A stretch of 15,980 bases of DNA from Thermoproteota archaeon (GTDB lineage Archaea; Thermoproteota; Methanomethylicia; Methanomethylicales; Methanomethylicaceae): the NCBI GenBank assembly GCA_030055545.1, contig JASFYK010000014.1, positions 1 through 15,980 of the forward strand. Reading direction: 5' to 3'. Positions 1 to 6,419 of this stretch are shown piece after piece. The notes beneath the pieces are model-generated. The model worked only from the letters and a program-made list of their open reading frames with translations. It searched no databases and had not been told where the DNA came from. Both the position numbers and the translations under genes were made by a program. The stretch's first letter is position 1, and every line of letters begins with the position of its first letter.

Positions 1-268
1 AGCCAGCAGACACATATTGGGTGATCACTCTTGCAACATCTGTTTCATAAACTCTTTCGGAATAGTTATATATGATTCCCAGTTCATCCTTTGCCTTCAA
101 CAAAGACTGGTGCAGTGCCTGGTTCCATGGTTCTTCCAAAGGAGAAACGTATATTGCGGCTACCTTGAAATGCTGTGGCTGCGGACTCAATGTTGTCGTG
201 TAGTAGTAAGCTCCTGCGATCACTATGATTGCTACAACAACCAAACCTATTATGTACGAGGTCTTCAT
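1..268 (-). CDS. BMP/PnrA-like ABC transporter substrate-binding protein, N-terminal part (runs off left edge)
   Basis: Translation of the minus strand from the ATG at 266-268 stays open to the window edge (89 codons), so only the N-terminus is present. It begins with a positively charged residue and a hydrophobic stretch (about residues 6-20, IIGLVVVAIIVIAGA), a signal peptide or membrane anchor. There is no bacterial lipobox cysteine. A Thr/Ser/Pro-rich linker follows, then FKVAAIYVSPLEEPWNQALH and a later SERVYETDVARVI. The beta-strand followed by EPWN, then the SER and D-V motifs, is typical of the basic membrane protein (BMP/PnrA/Med) family, which binds nucleosides or similar solutes outside the cell for an ABC importer. 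The substrate cannot be told from this piece, and permease and ATPase genes would lie beyond the left edge. Family assignment is fairly sure. Confidence 0.8.
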   Translation of the reverse strand, partial: MKTSYIIGLVVVAIIVIAGAYYYTTTLSPQPQHFKVAAIYVSPLEEPWNQALHQSLLKAKDELGIIYNYSERVYETDVARVITQYVSAG

Positions 269-276
269 AAATCATT

Positions 277-317
277 ACCCCATAGCCGACTTTAACTTTT
301 ATTAGCATGTATAAAAA
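277..317 (-). promoter_or_regulatory. Promoter region of the BMP-family gene
   Basis: The 92-bp gap between the TatD gene and the BMP-family ATG is very AT-rich. Read on the minus strand it holds TTTTTATA (about 310-317) and TAATAAAAG (296-304), either of which could be the archaeal TATA element. The second would start transcription about 5 nt before the ATG. GGGGT at 277-281, 8 nt before the ATG, is a possible Shine-Dalgarno site for the longer leader. The T-rich stretch just after the TatD stop may also end that transcript. Confidence 0.4.
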
Positions 318-360
318 TTTTTTTTAAATAAATGAATCAATTACCATGAACTAGTAAATT

Positions 361-1116
361 TCAGACGGATATCCTGAAGAAGCCCGATGCATTGGCAAAG
401 GTAGTTTCAACAACCTTCTCAATCGAGATCCTCTTTATTTCAGCCACCTTCCTGGCAGAATGCACCAAGTTAGCGGGCTCATTCCTCTCACCTCTGACAG
501 GCGAGAGGACAGGGGAGTCGGTCTCGAGCATCATCGATTCGAGCGGCAGCAGGCGGACCAGCTTCTGCTTCTGCTCTGAATGGACCACCGAAGTTGGTAT
601 GGAGAAGAAATATCCTTTTTTTGCCGCAGCCAAAGCATCCCCCGACTTACCGTCGAAGGCATGCATGAGGACCCTTTCAGCCCCTTCCGAGTAGAGCACC
701 TCCAATGCCTTCCTCCCTGCGCTTCTAGAATGGATCACCAGTGGCTTGTCCAAGGAGATTGCAGCCTTTATGCACTCCCTGAAATGTCGTTCCTGAGTTT
801 CCATGAGGGAGGATTCCCTGACGTAAAAGTGGTCCAGTCCAACTTCCCCGACGCCAACAATTGGGGCAGCATTCAACGCCGTTCTGAATGCGCTGAGCTT
901 CTCCTCAGACAGAAGCGTGGGATCCAGCCCCACGGTTAGGTACACGTAGCCGCCGTACCTCTCAATGATCTCCTTCGCTCTGGGCAGATCCGCTGGATCG
1001 GTTATTGAGGTCACCACTGCAATGACTCCTGCAGCCTTTGCCCTCCCTATCACCTCAGGCAGGTCAATGAACGCAGGATCAGTCAAGTGGGCGTGGACGT
1101 CTATCAATATGAGCAC
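361..1116 (-). CDS. tatD: TatD family metal-dependent hydrolase/DNase
   Basis: TIM-barrel amidohydrolase of the TatD type, a metal-dependent phosphoesterase usually linked to DNA 3'-end trimming or repair. Visible ligands in order are HAH directly after the start (IDVHAHL), the glutamate of GVGEVGLDH, the histidine of LVIHSR, the histidine of LMHAFDG, and the aspartate of LETDSP. The G-x-HP motif common in TatD reads GLDP here, so that histidine is replaced. I start at GTG 1116, giving 251 residues and MLILIDVHAHL. The frame stays open to a GTG at 1176, but that would add 20 residues before the family's usual N-terminus. A TATA-like TTTTA centred at 1143 lies 27 bp from GTG 1116, which fits a leaderless transcript. 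The gene lies downstream of psmA, separated by a T-run, so it is probably transcribed on its own. Confidence 0.85.
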   Translation of the reverse strand: MLILIDVHAHLTDPAFIDLPEVIGRAKAAGVIAVVTSITDPADLPRAKEIIERYGGYVYLTVGLDPTLLSEEKLSAFRTALNAAPIVGVGEVGLDHFYVRESSLMETQERHFRECIKAAISLDKPLVIHSRSAGRKALEVLYSEGAERVLMHAFDGKSGDALAAAKKGYFFSIPTSVVHSEQKQKLVRLLPLESMMLETDSPVLSPVRGERNEPANLVHSARKVAEIKRISIEKVVETTFANASGFFRISV

Positions 1117-1140
1117 CAGTATAGAAAAAACGCTAGGAAC

Positions 1141-1147
1141 TAAAAGA
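1141..1147 (-). promoter_or_regulatory. TATA-like element of tatD (leaderless geometry)
   Basis: Minus-strand TCTTTTA is centred about 27 bp before GTG 1116. With the usual archaeal TATA-to-start distance, transcription would begin at or next to that codon. This supports the short start for tatD over GTG 1176. Confidence 0.4.
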
Positions 1148-1205
1148 CCTTTTGTGATTCGGCCTCCACCTACCACTGGCGACAGTGATTCCCAAATTGC
1201 AGAAT

Positions 1206-1220
1206 AAAAAAAAAAGAAAA
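1206..1220 (-). terminator. T-rich transcription terminator after psmA
   Basis: On the minus strand, 10 nt beyond the psmA stop, there is a run TTTTC followed by ten T. Oligo-T tracts without a strong hairpin are the usual archaeal termination signal. This one would end the proteasome transcript before tatD. Confidence 0.6.
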
Positions 1221-1230
1221 TGTTAGGCAG

Positions 1231-1911
1231 TTATTCCCTAGAGTCGAGAGCGTCCTTCAAGCACATCTTCTTGAAAGATGTGCCCTTCGCAATGCCGACC
1301 TCCACAGGGCTCTCTCCATCCTCAGCGCTCGAAAGCGCCTTCACGGCCAAGTTAATGGCACCCTTCAAATTGATGTCGGGCCTGTACTCGTCCCTCAAGA
1401 GCGATATTGCAGCCTCGCTGTTCTTGCCAATGGCTAAAGCCTTCCCGCTGAGCAGGAGACCGCGCGTGTCAAGCTGGAATATGTGGGTTCCGACCCTGTC
1501 TGAGCCTATCACTATGAGAGAGGCGCCCAGCGGTCTCACGTTGCCGTATCGGGTAAACTGGTACATGAACTGCCCCAGCTGGTTAACGAGAGTCTTTACG
1601 TCTATCGGATCCTCGAATACAAGCCTGTGGCGCTGTGCTTCGACCCTGGCCTGATCGACCAGCAATTGTATGTCCCCTGTGAAACCGGCACCCGCAATGC
1701 CTATGTTCTCGTCTACCATGTGTATCTTTTCCATGGGATCCAGAAGCGGGTCAGGCTCCTTCGTTCGCGCTACCATCACTGCAAATCCCTTGCCCCTCAC
1801 GGCAACCACGGGCGACCCGTATTTTGCCGCCTCAGCGGCGTACTCGACCTGTACCAGCCGCCCGTCAGGCGTGTACATCATGTAAGCTCCCTCAGATCCC
1901 CTTGGCAACAT
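1231..1911 (-). CDS. psmA: Archaeal 20S proteasome alpha subunit
   Basis: This is the outer-ring alpha subunit, which gates the proteolytic chamber and docks the PAN/Cdc48-type ATPase. The N-terminal signature TPDGRLVQVEYA (about residues 14-25) is diagnostic. It is followed by GFTGDIQLLVDQARVEAQ and the late YQFTRYGNVRPLGASLIVIG, the alpha-subunit form of the R-P-x-G motif. At 226 residues it is close to the usual 230-240, a little short at the N-terminus. The gating segment is unusual: the common YDRAITVFSPDGR reads SEGAYMMYTPDGR. The ATG abuts the psmB stop (TGA-ATG), and GGGGGTG inside the end of psmB serves as ribosome binding site 8 nt away. Co-transcription with psmB is near certain, so alpha and beta are made together. 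Beta-before-alpha is less common than scattered genes. Confidence 0.95.
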   Translation of the reverse strand: MLPRGSEGAYMMYTPDGRLVQVEYAAEAAKYGSPVVAVRGKGFAVMVARTKEPDPLLDPMEKIHMVDENIGIAGAGFTGDIQLLVDQARVEAQRHRLVFEDPIDVKTLVNQLGQFMYQFTRYGNVRPLGASLIVIGSDRVGTHIFQLDTRGLLLSGKALAIGKNSEAAISLLRDEYRPDINLKGAINLAVKALSSAEDGESPVEVGIAKGTSFKKMCLKDALDSRE

Positions 1912-2502
1912 TCATGCAGCACCCCCTGTATCCAGAAATTCCGAACCCTTATCCGTGATCACCATGATCTGGACGCCGTTTCCAGATCCGGGATCCCTCT
2001 CCATCGCAGACCTCACCGCCCTCTTCGCGATCTCAGCCCCTTCCTTAACCGTGAGCCCCTCCTTGTATGAGGCTTCGAGCACGCCGTAAGCCATGGGTGA
2101 GCCAGATCCTGAGGACGTGAACATCTCGTCGGTCACAGCACCGCTGATGTCGGCTTCAAAGACGTTTGGGCCGGTCTCGTCGACGCCAGCCACAAGGAGT
2201 TCTGTGATGTACGGGGCATAGTTCCGCATCCCCGAGTAGAGCATGTTCGAAAGCAGCTTTGCAACCTCCTTAACGGTGAGGGGGAAACCCCGGTTGAATT
2301 CCATAAGTTTAGCCTCTGCCTTTACCAAGTTGACCAAGTAATTGGCATCAGATAGCTGCCCAGCGATCGCCACTGCCTTCCGATCGTCTATCGGGTAAAT
2401 CTTTTTCACAGCCTTAGACCCGATCATGCCACCCTTGCTGGCACGCCTGTCGGAGGCGAGCACGACACCATCCGTGCACCTAATTGCAACAATTGTAGTC
2501 AT
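1912..2502 (-). CDS. psmB: Archaeal 20S proteasome beta subunit (apparently without a propeptide)
   Basis: This is the catalytic inner-ring subunit, an N-terminal-nucleophile threonine protease. Counting from the first threonine of TTIVAIRC as Thr1, Asp17 (ASDRRAS) and Lys33 (VKKI) fall exactly at their canonical positions. SGSGS and ERDPGSGNG supply the later active-site serines and aspartate. Thr1 is preceded by Met, not by the conserved Gly of processed propeptides. I start at ATG 2502, so the protein begins M-T-T-I and Met removal would expose Thr1. The frame is open to ATG 2526 (8 extra residues, MQNILVVV), but that codon lies only about 13 bp from a TATAAG element at 2537-2542 and would sit upstream of the expected transcript start near 2513. 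GTG 2511 is a further alternative. The gene forms an operon with psmA. Confidence 0.93.
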   Translation of the reverse strand: MTTIVAIRCTDGVVLASDRRASKGGMIGSKAVKKIYPIDDRKAVAIAGQLSDANYLVNLVKAEAKLMEFNRGFPLTVKEVAKLLSNMLYSGMRNYAPYITELLVAGVDETGPNVFEADISGAVTDEMFTSSGSGSPMAYGVLEASYKEGLTVKEGAEIAKRAVRSAMERDPGSGNGVQIMVITDKGSEFLDTGGAA

Positions 2503-2535
2503 AACAACCACAAGGATATTTTGCATAACTGGGAA

Positions 2536-2542
2536 TCTTATA
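2536..2542 (-). promoter_or_regulatory. TATA box of the psmB-psmA operon
   Basis: Minus-strand TATAAGA is a good archaeal TATA match in the 66-bp gap after the regulator gene. Its centre at about 2539.5 predicts a transcript start near 2513, which lies after ATG 2526 and 11 nt before ATG 2502. Confidence 0.6.
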
Positions 2543-2578
2543 GACTAGATTTCGTCGAAGTAGGTCACACCCTCGATG

Positions 2579-2584
2579 AAAAAA
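2579..2584 (-). terminator. Short T-run after the winged-helix regulator
   Basis: Six T on the minus strand, 9 nt past the stop of the regulator gene and before the psmB TATA box. It is a weak but plausibly placed archaeal termination signal that would separate the regulator from the proteasome transcript. Confidence 0.3.
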
Positions 2585-2592
2585 GATCCTAC

Positions 2593-3144
2593 TCAGTTCT
2601 CCTGGTTTTGGTTCCTGCCGTATATTGCATTGATTATCTTCACGAATAGCCGCGATGCCATCTCCCTAGCCCTTGCTTCTTCATTGGGGGGGAAGGATTC
2701 TAGCCCCACCTCTAGCAGATCATGACCTATGTTTAGGCCTACTTGTATGTCGCCGTCCTCGCTTACCCATTTGAGGTTACTGGAGTCGCCTTCCGAGGAA
2801 ACGCCCAGCCAACGCATGCCGCCGAACCAACGCCCCTTGAGCTGGCTCTCTATAAATTGCGATTCGGTTCCTGGAGGAATGTAAGAGGTACCTACCACGA
2901 TCCTCTTGGATCCGGACCCCAAGTGCCCAACTGCACGCTTTCCCTTAGGGGTGATCAGGTACCCGTCATTATCCTTCCAGATATAGCCCTGTGAATGGAG
3001 ACGGCTCAGCCCCCTAGACAACCTCTCCTGATGGACCTTCAGCGCCCTCTTCATTCCTTGGAAGCTGAACTTAGTCTGCGAGTCCGAAGCCATCAGTCTC
3101 AATACCCGATCCTCGACTTCGCCTAGCTGTGCAGAATTCCCCAA
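2593..3144 (-). CDS. Winged-helix transcriptional regulator with an unassigned C-terminal domain
   Basis: 183 residues. Residues about 10-75 form a winged helix: VEDRVLRLMAS, then helices around FSFQGMKRALKVHQERLSRGLSRLHSQGY as the recognition region, then a wing (WKDNDGYLITPKGKRAV). Residues about 80-175 form a mixed alpha/beta domain (GTSYIPPG, GGMRWLGVSS, DIQVGLNIGHDLLEVGLESF) that I do not recognise; it could bind a ligand or mediate oligomer formation. Start is TTG 3144, with GGGGGT 7 nt upstream. The gene precedes psmB on the same strand and diverges from the beta-lactamase-fold gene at 3269, so it may control either. Its own upstream region carries tandem 15-bp repeats containing TATA-like cores, which would suit autoregulation. 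The regulator role is inferred from the fold. Confidence 0.75.
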   Translation of the reverse strand: MGNSAQLGEVEDRVLRLMASDSQTKFSFQGMKRALKVHQERLSRGLSRLHSQGYIWKDNDGYLITPKGKRAVGHLGSGSKRIVVGTSYIPPGTESQFIESQLKGRWFGGMRWLGVSSEGDSSNLKWVSEDGDIQVGLNIGHDLLEVGLESFPPNEEARAREMASRLFVKIINAIYGRNQNQEN

Positions 3145-3150
3145 GCGATT

Positions 3151-3156
3151 ACCCCC
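3151..3156 (-). promoter_or_regulatory. Shine-Dalgarno site deciding the TTG start at 3144
   Basis: Minus-strand GGGGGT lies 6 nt before TTG 3144. No ATG or GTG is available nearby in frame, so this site supports the rare TTG start. Confidence 0.5.
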
Positions 3157-3160
3157 AAAA

Positions 3161-3200
3161 TATATTTCTTTGCGTTATATTTTCTTCCGTTATATTTAGG
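3161..3200 (-). repeat. Tandem 15-bp repeats with TATA cores upstream of the winged-helix regulator
   Basis: On the plus strand TATATTTCTTTGCGT (3161-3175) is followed directly by TATATTTTCTTCCGT (3176-3190), matching at 12 of 15 positions. A third partial copy, TATATTT, starts at 3191. On the minus strand each unit presents ATATAACG or ATATA, a TATA-like core. The outermost core would start transcription about 23 nt before TTG 3144 with the ribosome site intact, and the middle one about 8 nt before. The units are spaced one and a half helical turns apart and could be alternate promoters or operator sites. Confidence 0.6.
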
Positions 3201-3268
3201 CTTTTTGTCTTTTTCGGTGCGGAAGCGGGGCGCGAAGAAAAGCTGAGAAAAAGAAGAAATACCCTTGA

Positions 3269-4213
3269 ATGCCGAATTCGATTGTGGATGAGATGAAAAT
3301 CACCCAAATAAGGGTGCCTTTTCCTAGTGAGTACGGGAGCGGCAGGCGCACCAATGCATATCTCCTAGAAGGGGAGATCAAGATCCTCGTCGATTCAGGG
3401 CTCGACAGCGAGGAGAATAGGAGGTTCATACGCAAAACGCTCGAGAAGGCAGGTGCATGGGATCTCGATCTCATACTTCTCACGCATGGGCATCTAGATC
3501 ACTTCAGCCTCGGCGCATATCTCCAGCGGGAAACGGGCGCAGCCCTGATGGTGCACAAAGCCGATTCGGAGATGCTTGCAGACTACAGTAGCCACTATTC
3601 GAGACTGTTCGAAGAGACCTACGAGCATGCCGTGGAAGGCGGCTTCGATCCAGGTTTACTCGGGGAGGCAAAAATCAAGCTGATTACAGCAGCCTCGATT
3701 CTCTCGAGTCCCACCGTCTACGAAACGTTTACAGAGACAAGATTCGCAGGCGGTGCTGTAAGGACAATACACTTGCCAGGGCATACGGATGGAAGTGCCG
3801 GCGTGGTCGTCGATGAGGCAGTCTTATGCGGTGATGCGGCGATTGAGGGCAGCACCGCTGTAAAGGATCTTAAGGAGGAGTTCAATTCACTGGAGAAGCT
3901 CAAGGTCTTCAACAAAATATACCCTGGGCACGAAAGGTCGCCACTTGCGAGGGCGGATATTGAGACGCTCGAAGCCCACTTTGTTTCAAGGCTGGAGGAG
4001 GTGCTCCATGTCACCAAGGGAGGGGCGACACTCAAGGACATAGTGGTTTCGCTCTACAAGGGGATAAACATGGACCAAGCATCATACAGACTGATACTTC
4101 CCATAAACCAAGTAATTGCATACCTGAAGTACCTAGAGGCAGAGGGGCACGTGGAGAAGAGAGGGAGGAGATGGCACTCATTCAGGGAGAGGCTCGCTTC
4201 ACCGGTTGTTTAA
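3269..4213 (+). CDS. Metallo-beta-lactamase fold hydrolase with C-terminal winged helix (LACTB2/glyoxalase II-like)
   Basis: 314 residues. The two-metal site is complete: THGHLDH at 72-78 (H73, H75, D77, H78), the histidine of LPGHTDGS, the aspartate of LCGDAA, and the histidine of IYPGHE. Residues about 235-310 form a winged helix (LKDIVVSLY, RLILPINQVIAYLKYLEAEGHVEKRGRRW), the C-terminal arrangement seen in LACTB2-type proteins. Members act as thioester hydrolases (hydroxyacyl-thiol) or as single-strand RNA endonucleases, and sequence alone does not decide. Start ATG 3269 has no clear ribosome site; ATG 3293 (codon 9, giving MKITQIRVPFP) is a good alternative close to the usual family N-terminus. 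It is divergent from the winged-helix regulator, and its 3' end overlaps the XRE gene on the other strand by 15 bp (4199-4213). Confidence 0.85.
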   Translation: MPNSIVDEMKITQIRVPFPSEYGSGRRTNAYLLEGEIKILVDSGLDSEENRRFIRKTLEKAGAWDLDLILLTHGHLDHFSLGAYLQRETGAALMVHKADSEMLADYSSHYSRLFEETYEHAVEGGFDPGLLGEAKIKLITAASILSSPTVYETFTETRFAGGAVRTIHLPGHTDGSAGVVVDEAVLCGDAAIEGSTAVKDLKEEFNSLEKLKVFNKIYPGHERSPLARADIETLEAHFVSRLEEVLHVTKGGATLKDIVVSLYKGINMDQASYRLILPINQVIAYLKYLEAEGHVEKRGRRWHSFRERLASPVV

Positions 4214-4552
4214 TATCTCCTCCATCCTTTCCCAGAATGAGGCGTCTCTCCTGATTATCTTGCAGAGGCTGCAGAATTCATCGAAGACGGGGTCATCTTC
4301 GCTGTCCTTGTGCATGAGTTCTTCGGAGATCCTTGCAACGGCTGCCCTCACATCGGGCATCCTTTCCAGCTCCGAAGCCATCTTGGCGCCGCGCTTTGAC
4401 TTCAGGTAATGGCTTATAGCAGCCTGGGTAACGCCCAGTTTTGATGCCACCTCTGACTGCGAGAGCTTGTACTTGCTCATCATGTTCCTGGCAACCATCG
4501 ACCTGAAGACAGGCAAAATGTAGCGAGAAACAACCTCACATGAAGGGCGCAT
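4199..4552 (-). CDS. XRE-type helix-turn-helix regulator (archaeal COG2522-like)
   Basis: 117 residues from ATG 4552. The N-terminus reads MRPSCEVVSRYILPVFR, then a helix-turn-helix at about residues 27-60 (KLSQSEVASKLGVTQAAISHYLKSKRG), very like the small archaeal XRE regulators that begin with a P-C-E motif. A C-terminal CSLCKIIRRD carries two cysteines (about residues 94 and 97) which, with Cys5, could bind a metal or sense redox state. The frame is open to GTG 4561, but both readings of the promoter favour ATG 4552. A TATATA box (4579-4584) predicts a transcript start at about 4555, and alternatively AGGTGA at 4558-4563 is spaced as a ribosome site for ATG 4552. It follows the membrane hydrolase gene by about 60 bp and may regulate it. 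The target is unknown. Confidence 0.8.
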   Translation of the reverse strand: MRPSCEVVSRYILPVFRSMVARNMMSKYKLSQSEVASKLGVTQAAISHYLKSKRGAKMASELERMPDVRAAVARISEELMHKDSEDDPVFDEFCSLCKIIRRDASFWERMEEILNNR

Positions 4553-4578
4553 GTCAGTCACCTATGACCACAAAGCAG

Positions 4579-4584
4579 TATATA
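4579..4584 (-). promoter_or_regulatory. TATA box of the XRE regulator
   Basis: TATATA lies between the hydrolase stop and the XRE gene. Its centre is about 29 bp from ATG 4552, predicting a transcript with at most a few leader bases. The regulator can therefore be expressed apart from the hydrolase gene. Confidence 0.5.
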
Positions 4585-4613
4585 GTTGTCGGGAAGTGGC
4601 TGGGCAAGACCGA

Positions 4614-6341
4614 TCAGCCCCGGACGATCTTCAGGATTGCGGGTATAAGGAAAGACGCGGCGATACACATCCCCACCAAGTAAGCCCCGAAGCCAAGCGA
4701 AACTACGCTTGCGCTTAGTGACGTAAGAGGGATCAAGTAGTAGTAAACCCAACCGAAGGTGAGGAGCAACGCCAAGCCGCCCAGCCAAATCCGGGAAGCG
4801 AAGGCAAGCAGCGAACCAAAAAGACCCACCAAGAGCAAGGCGAAAGGCGGGAAGTGCAGAGCATATCTATCCCAAAGCTGCAGAAGGCTCACGGACGTCC
4901 TCCCGGTGAAGTCTATCCACGGAAGCGAGGTCGCGAATGCAGCCACGATCCATATAACTAGACCAGCGATGAAGAGCAATAACCCCAACGCATCAAGCTC
5001 AACACCGAGCACCTCTTCGCGCCAGTTAATGAATAGCACTAGGATGACAGCAACCAAGAAAGCGACAGAAATGACGAATACAGAAGGCACGACCGGAATC
5101 TTGTAAACAGGGCTCGTCGAAACAACTGTTCCGTTGGACTTGAGTCCTATGAAATAGCTGACAGTAGTTGGGAGCAGGGGCATTGGCAACAGGTCCCCTT
5201 TGGATAGGTCCTGTTCGACCCAGAGCGCCCCCGGCAAACCATCCCTGTAGAAGACGGAGACATTCTCTGCATCAGGCACAGCGATCCTTATCGATGTATA
5301 GAAGTTGACGGGTTCTGCGCTAGAGAGAGGTGCGGATGGCAGAGTTTCGTTTGACCCCTTCAGGTAGTGGTCCAGCCAGATCACTGAGGACACCAGCCAC
5401 CTGTTGTCAGGCATTGCATGCCCGGTATTTGGCGCAAGGTTGATCGCCTTATCGCAAGGGATTATTGAATATGTTTTGTTGACGGCCTCAATGAAGAAGA
5501 ACTCGTCATGGGTGCCGATGAGGAGCAGTGTCGGCACGCTCAAGCTTTCAGCATATGCCCTACAGTCGAAGTACTTTATCAGGTCTATACCTGCCTGATC
5601 ACTCAGCGTTATCTCTGGCGGCACTATGAAATTTGCGAAGCTTCCCCCCATCACAATCTCATCAAAATAGCCGCTCGCGACGACTGGAATCGCAGCCTTT
5701 ACCCGGCTATCAGTAGCGGCAACCAAATAAGTCGCTACTCCTCCCATGGAAGCCCCTGAGACCGCTATTGCATCAGGGTTGACGTATGGGAGACCCGAGA
5801 TCGCGGTGATCGCCCTCCTGGCTGCGATCACATTGTGATAGTAGTATGCGCTGTAAGGACCATCGCTGAAGTCCACAGTATTCTCAGGCGAGGAGGTTGG
5901 TCCGGAAGACAGCCCGCAGCCTGGCGAGTCCATGAGCACGACGACATAGCCATGAGAGGACAGCGCCCTTCCGTAGGGTAGTAGCTGCAGATAGGAGCCG
6001 CCAGTCCCGTGGAGGAGCAGAACGGTCGGCATGTTCTCTCCCGGTGGCCGAAGTACCACGGCATGTATCCTTATCATGGTGCCGTTGAAAACATGGCTGT
6101 TGAAGAATGCGTCATACTCTTCCAGCACGACTTCCCCGACCGTCGAGTTTCCGACATAGCTCACATTCATCTCCAACGGCGGGTACTCAATCCCGCTTTC
6201 CCAGAAAGTGGTGTTAAAGGTTTCAACCAAACTTTTGTGGGAAGGGCGCCATGTGTCGGAGGCTATAAATGAAGAGAACAGGACACCTACAAGGACGAGG
6301 AGTAACACCTTAAGGATGACTGCCTTGCTCATTGCAACCAT
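4614..6341 (-). CDS. Membrane-anchored extracytoplasmic alpha/beta hydrolase with a five-helix C-terminal membrane domain
   Basis: 575 residues. An N-terminal anchor (about 8-27) is followed by an alpha/beta-hydrolase domain: oxyanion motif HGTGG at 111-115, nucleophile elbow GASMGG with Ser198, acid Asp279 (GTHDEF), and base His308 (NTGHAM). A strand-rich linker (about 345-415) leads to five hydrophobic helices between about 418 and 572. Charged loops (NWREE and the terminal KIVRG) place both ends inside and the catalytic domain outside. Asn-X-Ser/Thr sequons are frequent in the outer part, which suits archaeal surface glycosylation. Domain order resembles the extracellular dienelactone-hydrolase/acyl-ester group; a peptidase or esterase of surface substrates is possible, but the substrate is unknown. 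Start is ATG 6341; ATG 6332 is an alternative. It diverges from the lrp pair and is followed by an XRE regulator. Confidence 0.82.
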   Translation of the reverse strand: MVAMSKAVILKVLLLVLVGVLFSSFIASDTWRPSHKSLVETFNTTFWESGIEYPPLEMNVSYVGNSTVGEVVLEEYDAFFNSHVFNGTMIRIHAVVLRPPGENMPTVLLLHGTGGSYLQLLPYGRALSSHGYVVVLMDSPGCGLSSGPTSSPENTVDFSDGPYSAYYYHNVIAARRAITAISGLPYVNPDAIAVSGASMGGVATYLVAATDSRVKAAIPVVASGYFDEIVMGGSFANFIVPPEITLSDQAGIDLIKYFDCRAYAESLSVPTLLLIGTHDEFFFIEAVNKTYSIIPCDKAINLAPNTGHAMPDNRWLVSSVIWLDHYLKGSNETLPSAPLSSAEPVNFYTSIRIAVPDAENVSVFYRDGLPGALWVEQDLSKGDLLPMPLLPTTVSYFIGLKSNGTVVSTSPVYKIPVVPSVFVISVAFLVAVILVLFINWREEVLGVELDALGLLLFIAGLVIWIVAAFATSLPWIDFTGRTSVSLLQLWDRYALHFPPFALLLVGLFGSLLAFASRIWLGGLALLLTFGWVYYYLIPLTSLSASVVSLGFGAYLVGMCIAASFLIPAILKIVRG

Positions 6342-6367
6342 CTGCCAATACCTATAGCAACACTACT

Positions 6368-6375
6368 CTTTTAAG
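6368..6375 (-). promoter_or_regulatory. TATA element of the membrane hydrolase gene
   Basis: Minus-strand CTTAAAAG is centred 30 bp before ATG 6341, giving a predicted leader of about 4 nt. It lies only a few bases from the oppositely directed TATA box of the first lrp gene, so the two promoters probably compete or are controlled together. Confidence 0.45.
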
Positions 6376-6376
6376 A

Positions 6377-6384
6377 TTTAAATT
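6377..6384 (+). promoter_or_regulatory. TATA box of the tandem lrp genes
   Basis: TTTAAATT is centred at 6380.5, predicting transcription from about 6407. GGAGTG at 6407-6412 then lies 7 nt before ATG 6420 as a ribosome binding site. Confidence 0.5.
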
Positions 6385-6419
6385 GCATTGATCTCTTTGG
6401 CATAGCGGAGTGTTCAACT

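Noticed and set aside
84..308. A 74-codon minus-strand frame at the left edge.
   Set aside because: A different minus-strand frame, starting at 268, encodes a clear BMP-family N-terminus and stays open to the edge.
1220..2070. Long plus-strand open frames across the proteasome genes (144 and 147 codons).
   Set aside because: They are antisense to psmB and psmA, whose motifs are unmistakable, and the translations show no domain and odd composition.
2536..2592. A possible small RNA or hidden gene between the regulator and psmB.
   Set aside because: Only 66 bp, accounted for by a T-run and a TATA box; no stable hairpin was evident by eye.
4558..4788. A 76-codon minus-strand frame between the hydrolase and XRE genes.
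   Set aside because: It overlaps the last membrane helices of the hydrolase in another frame and has no start signal.
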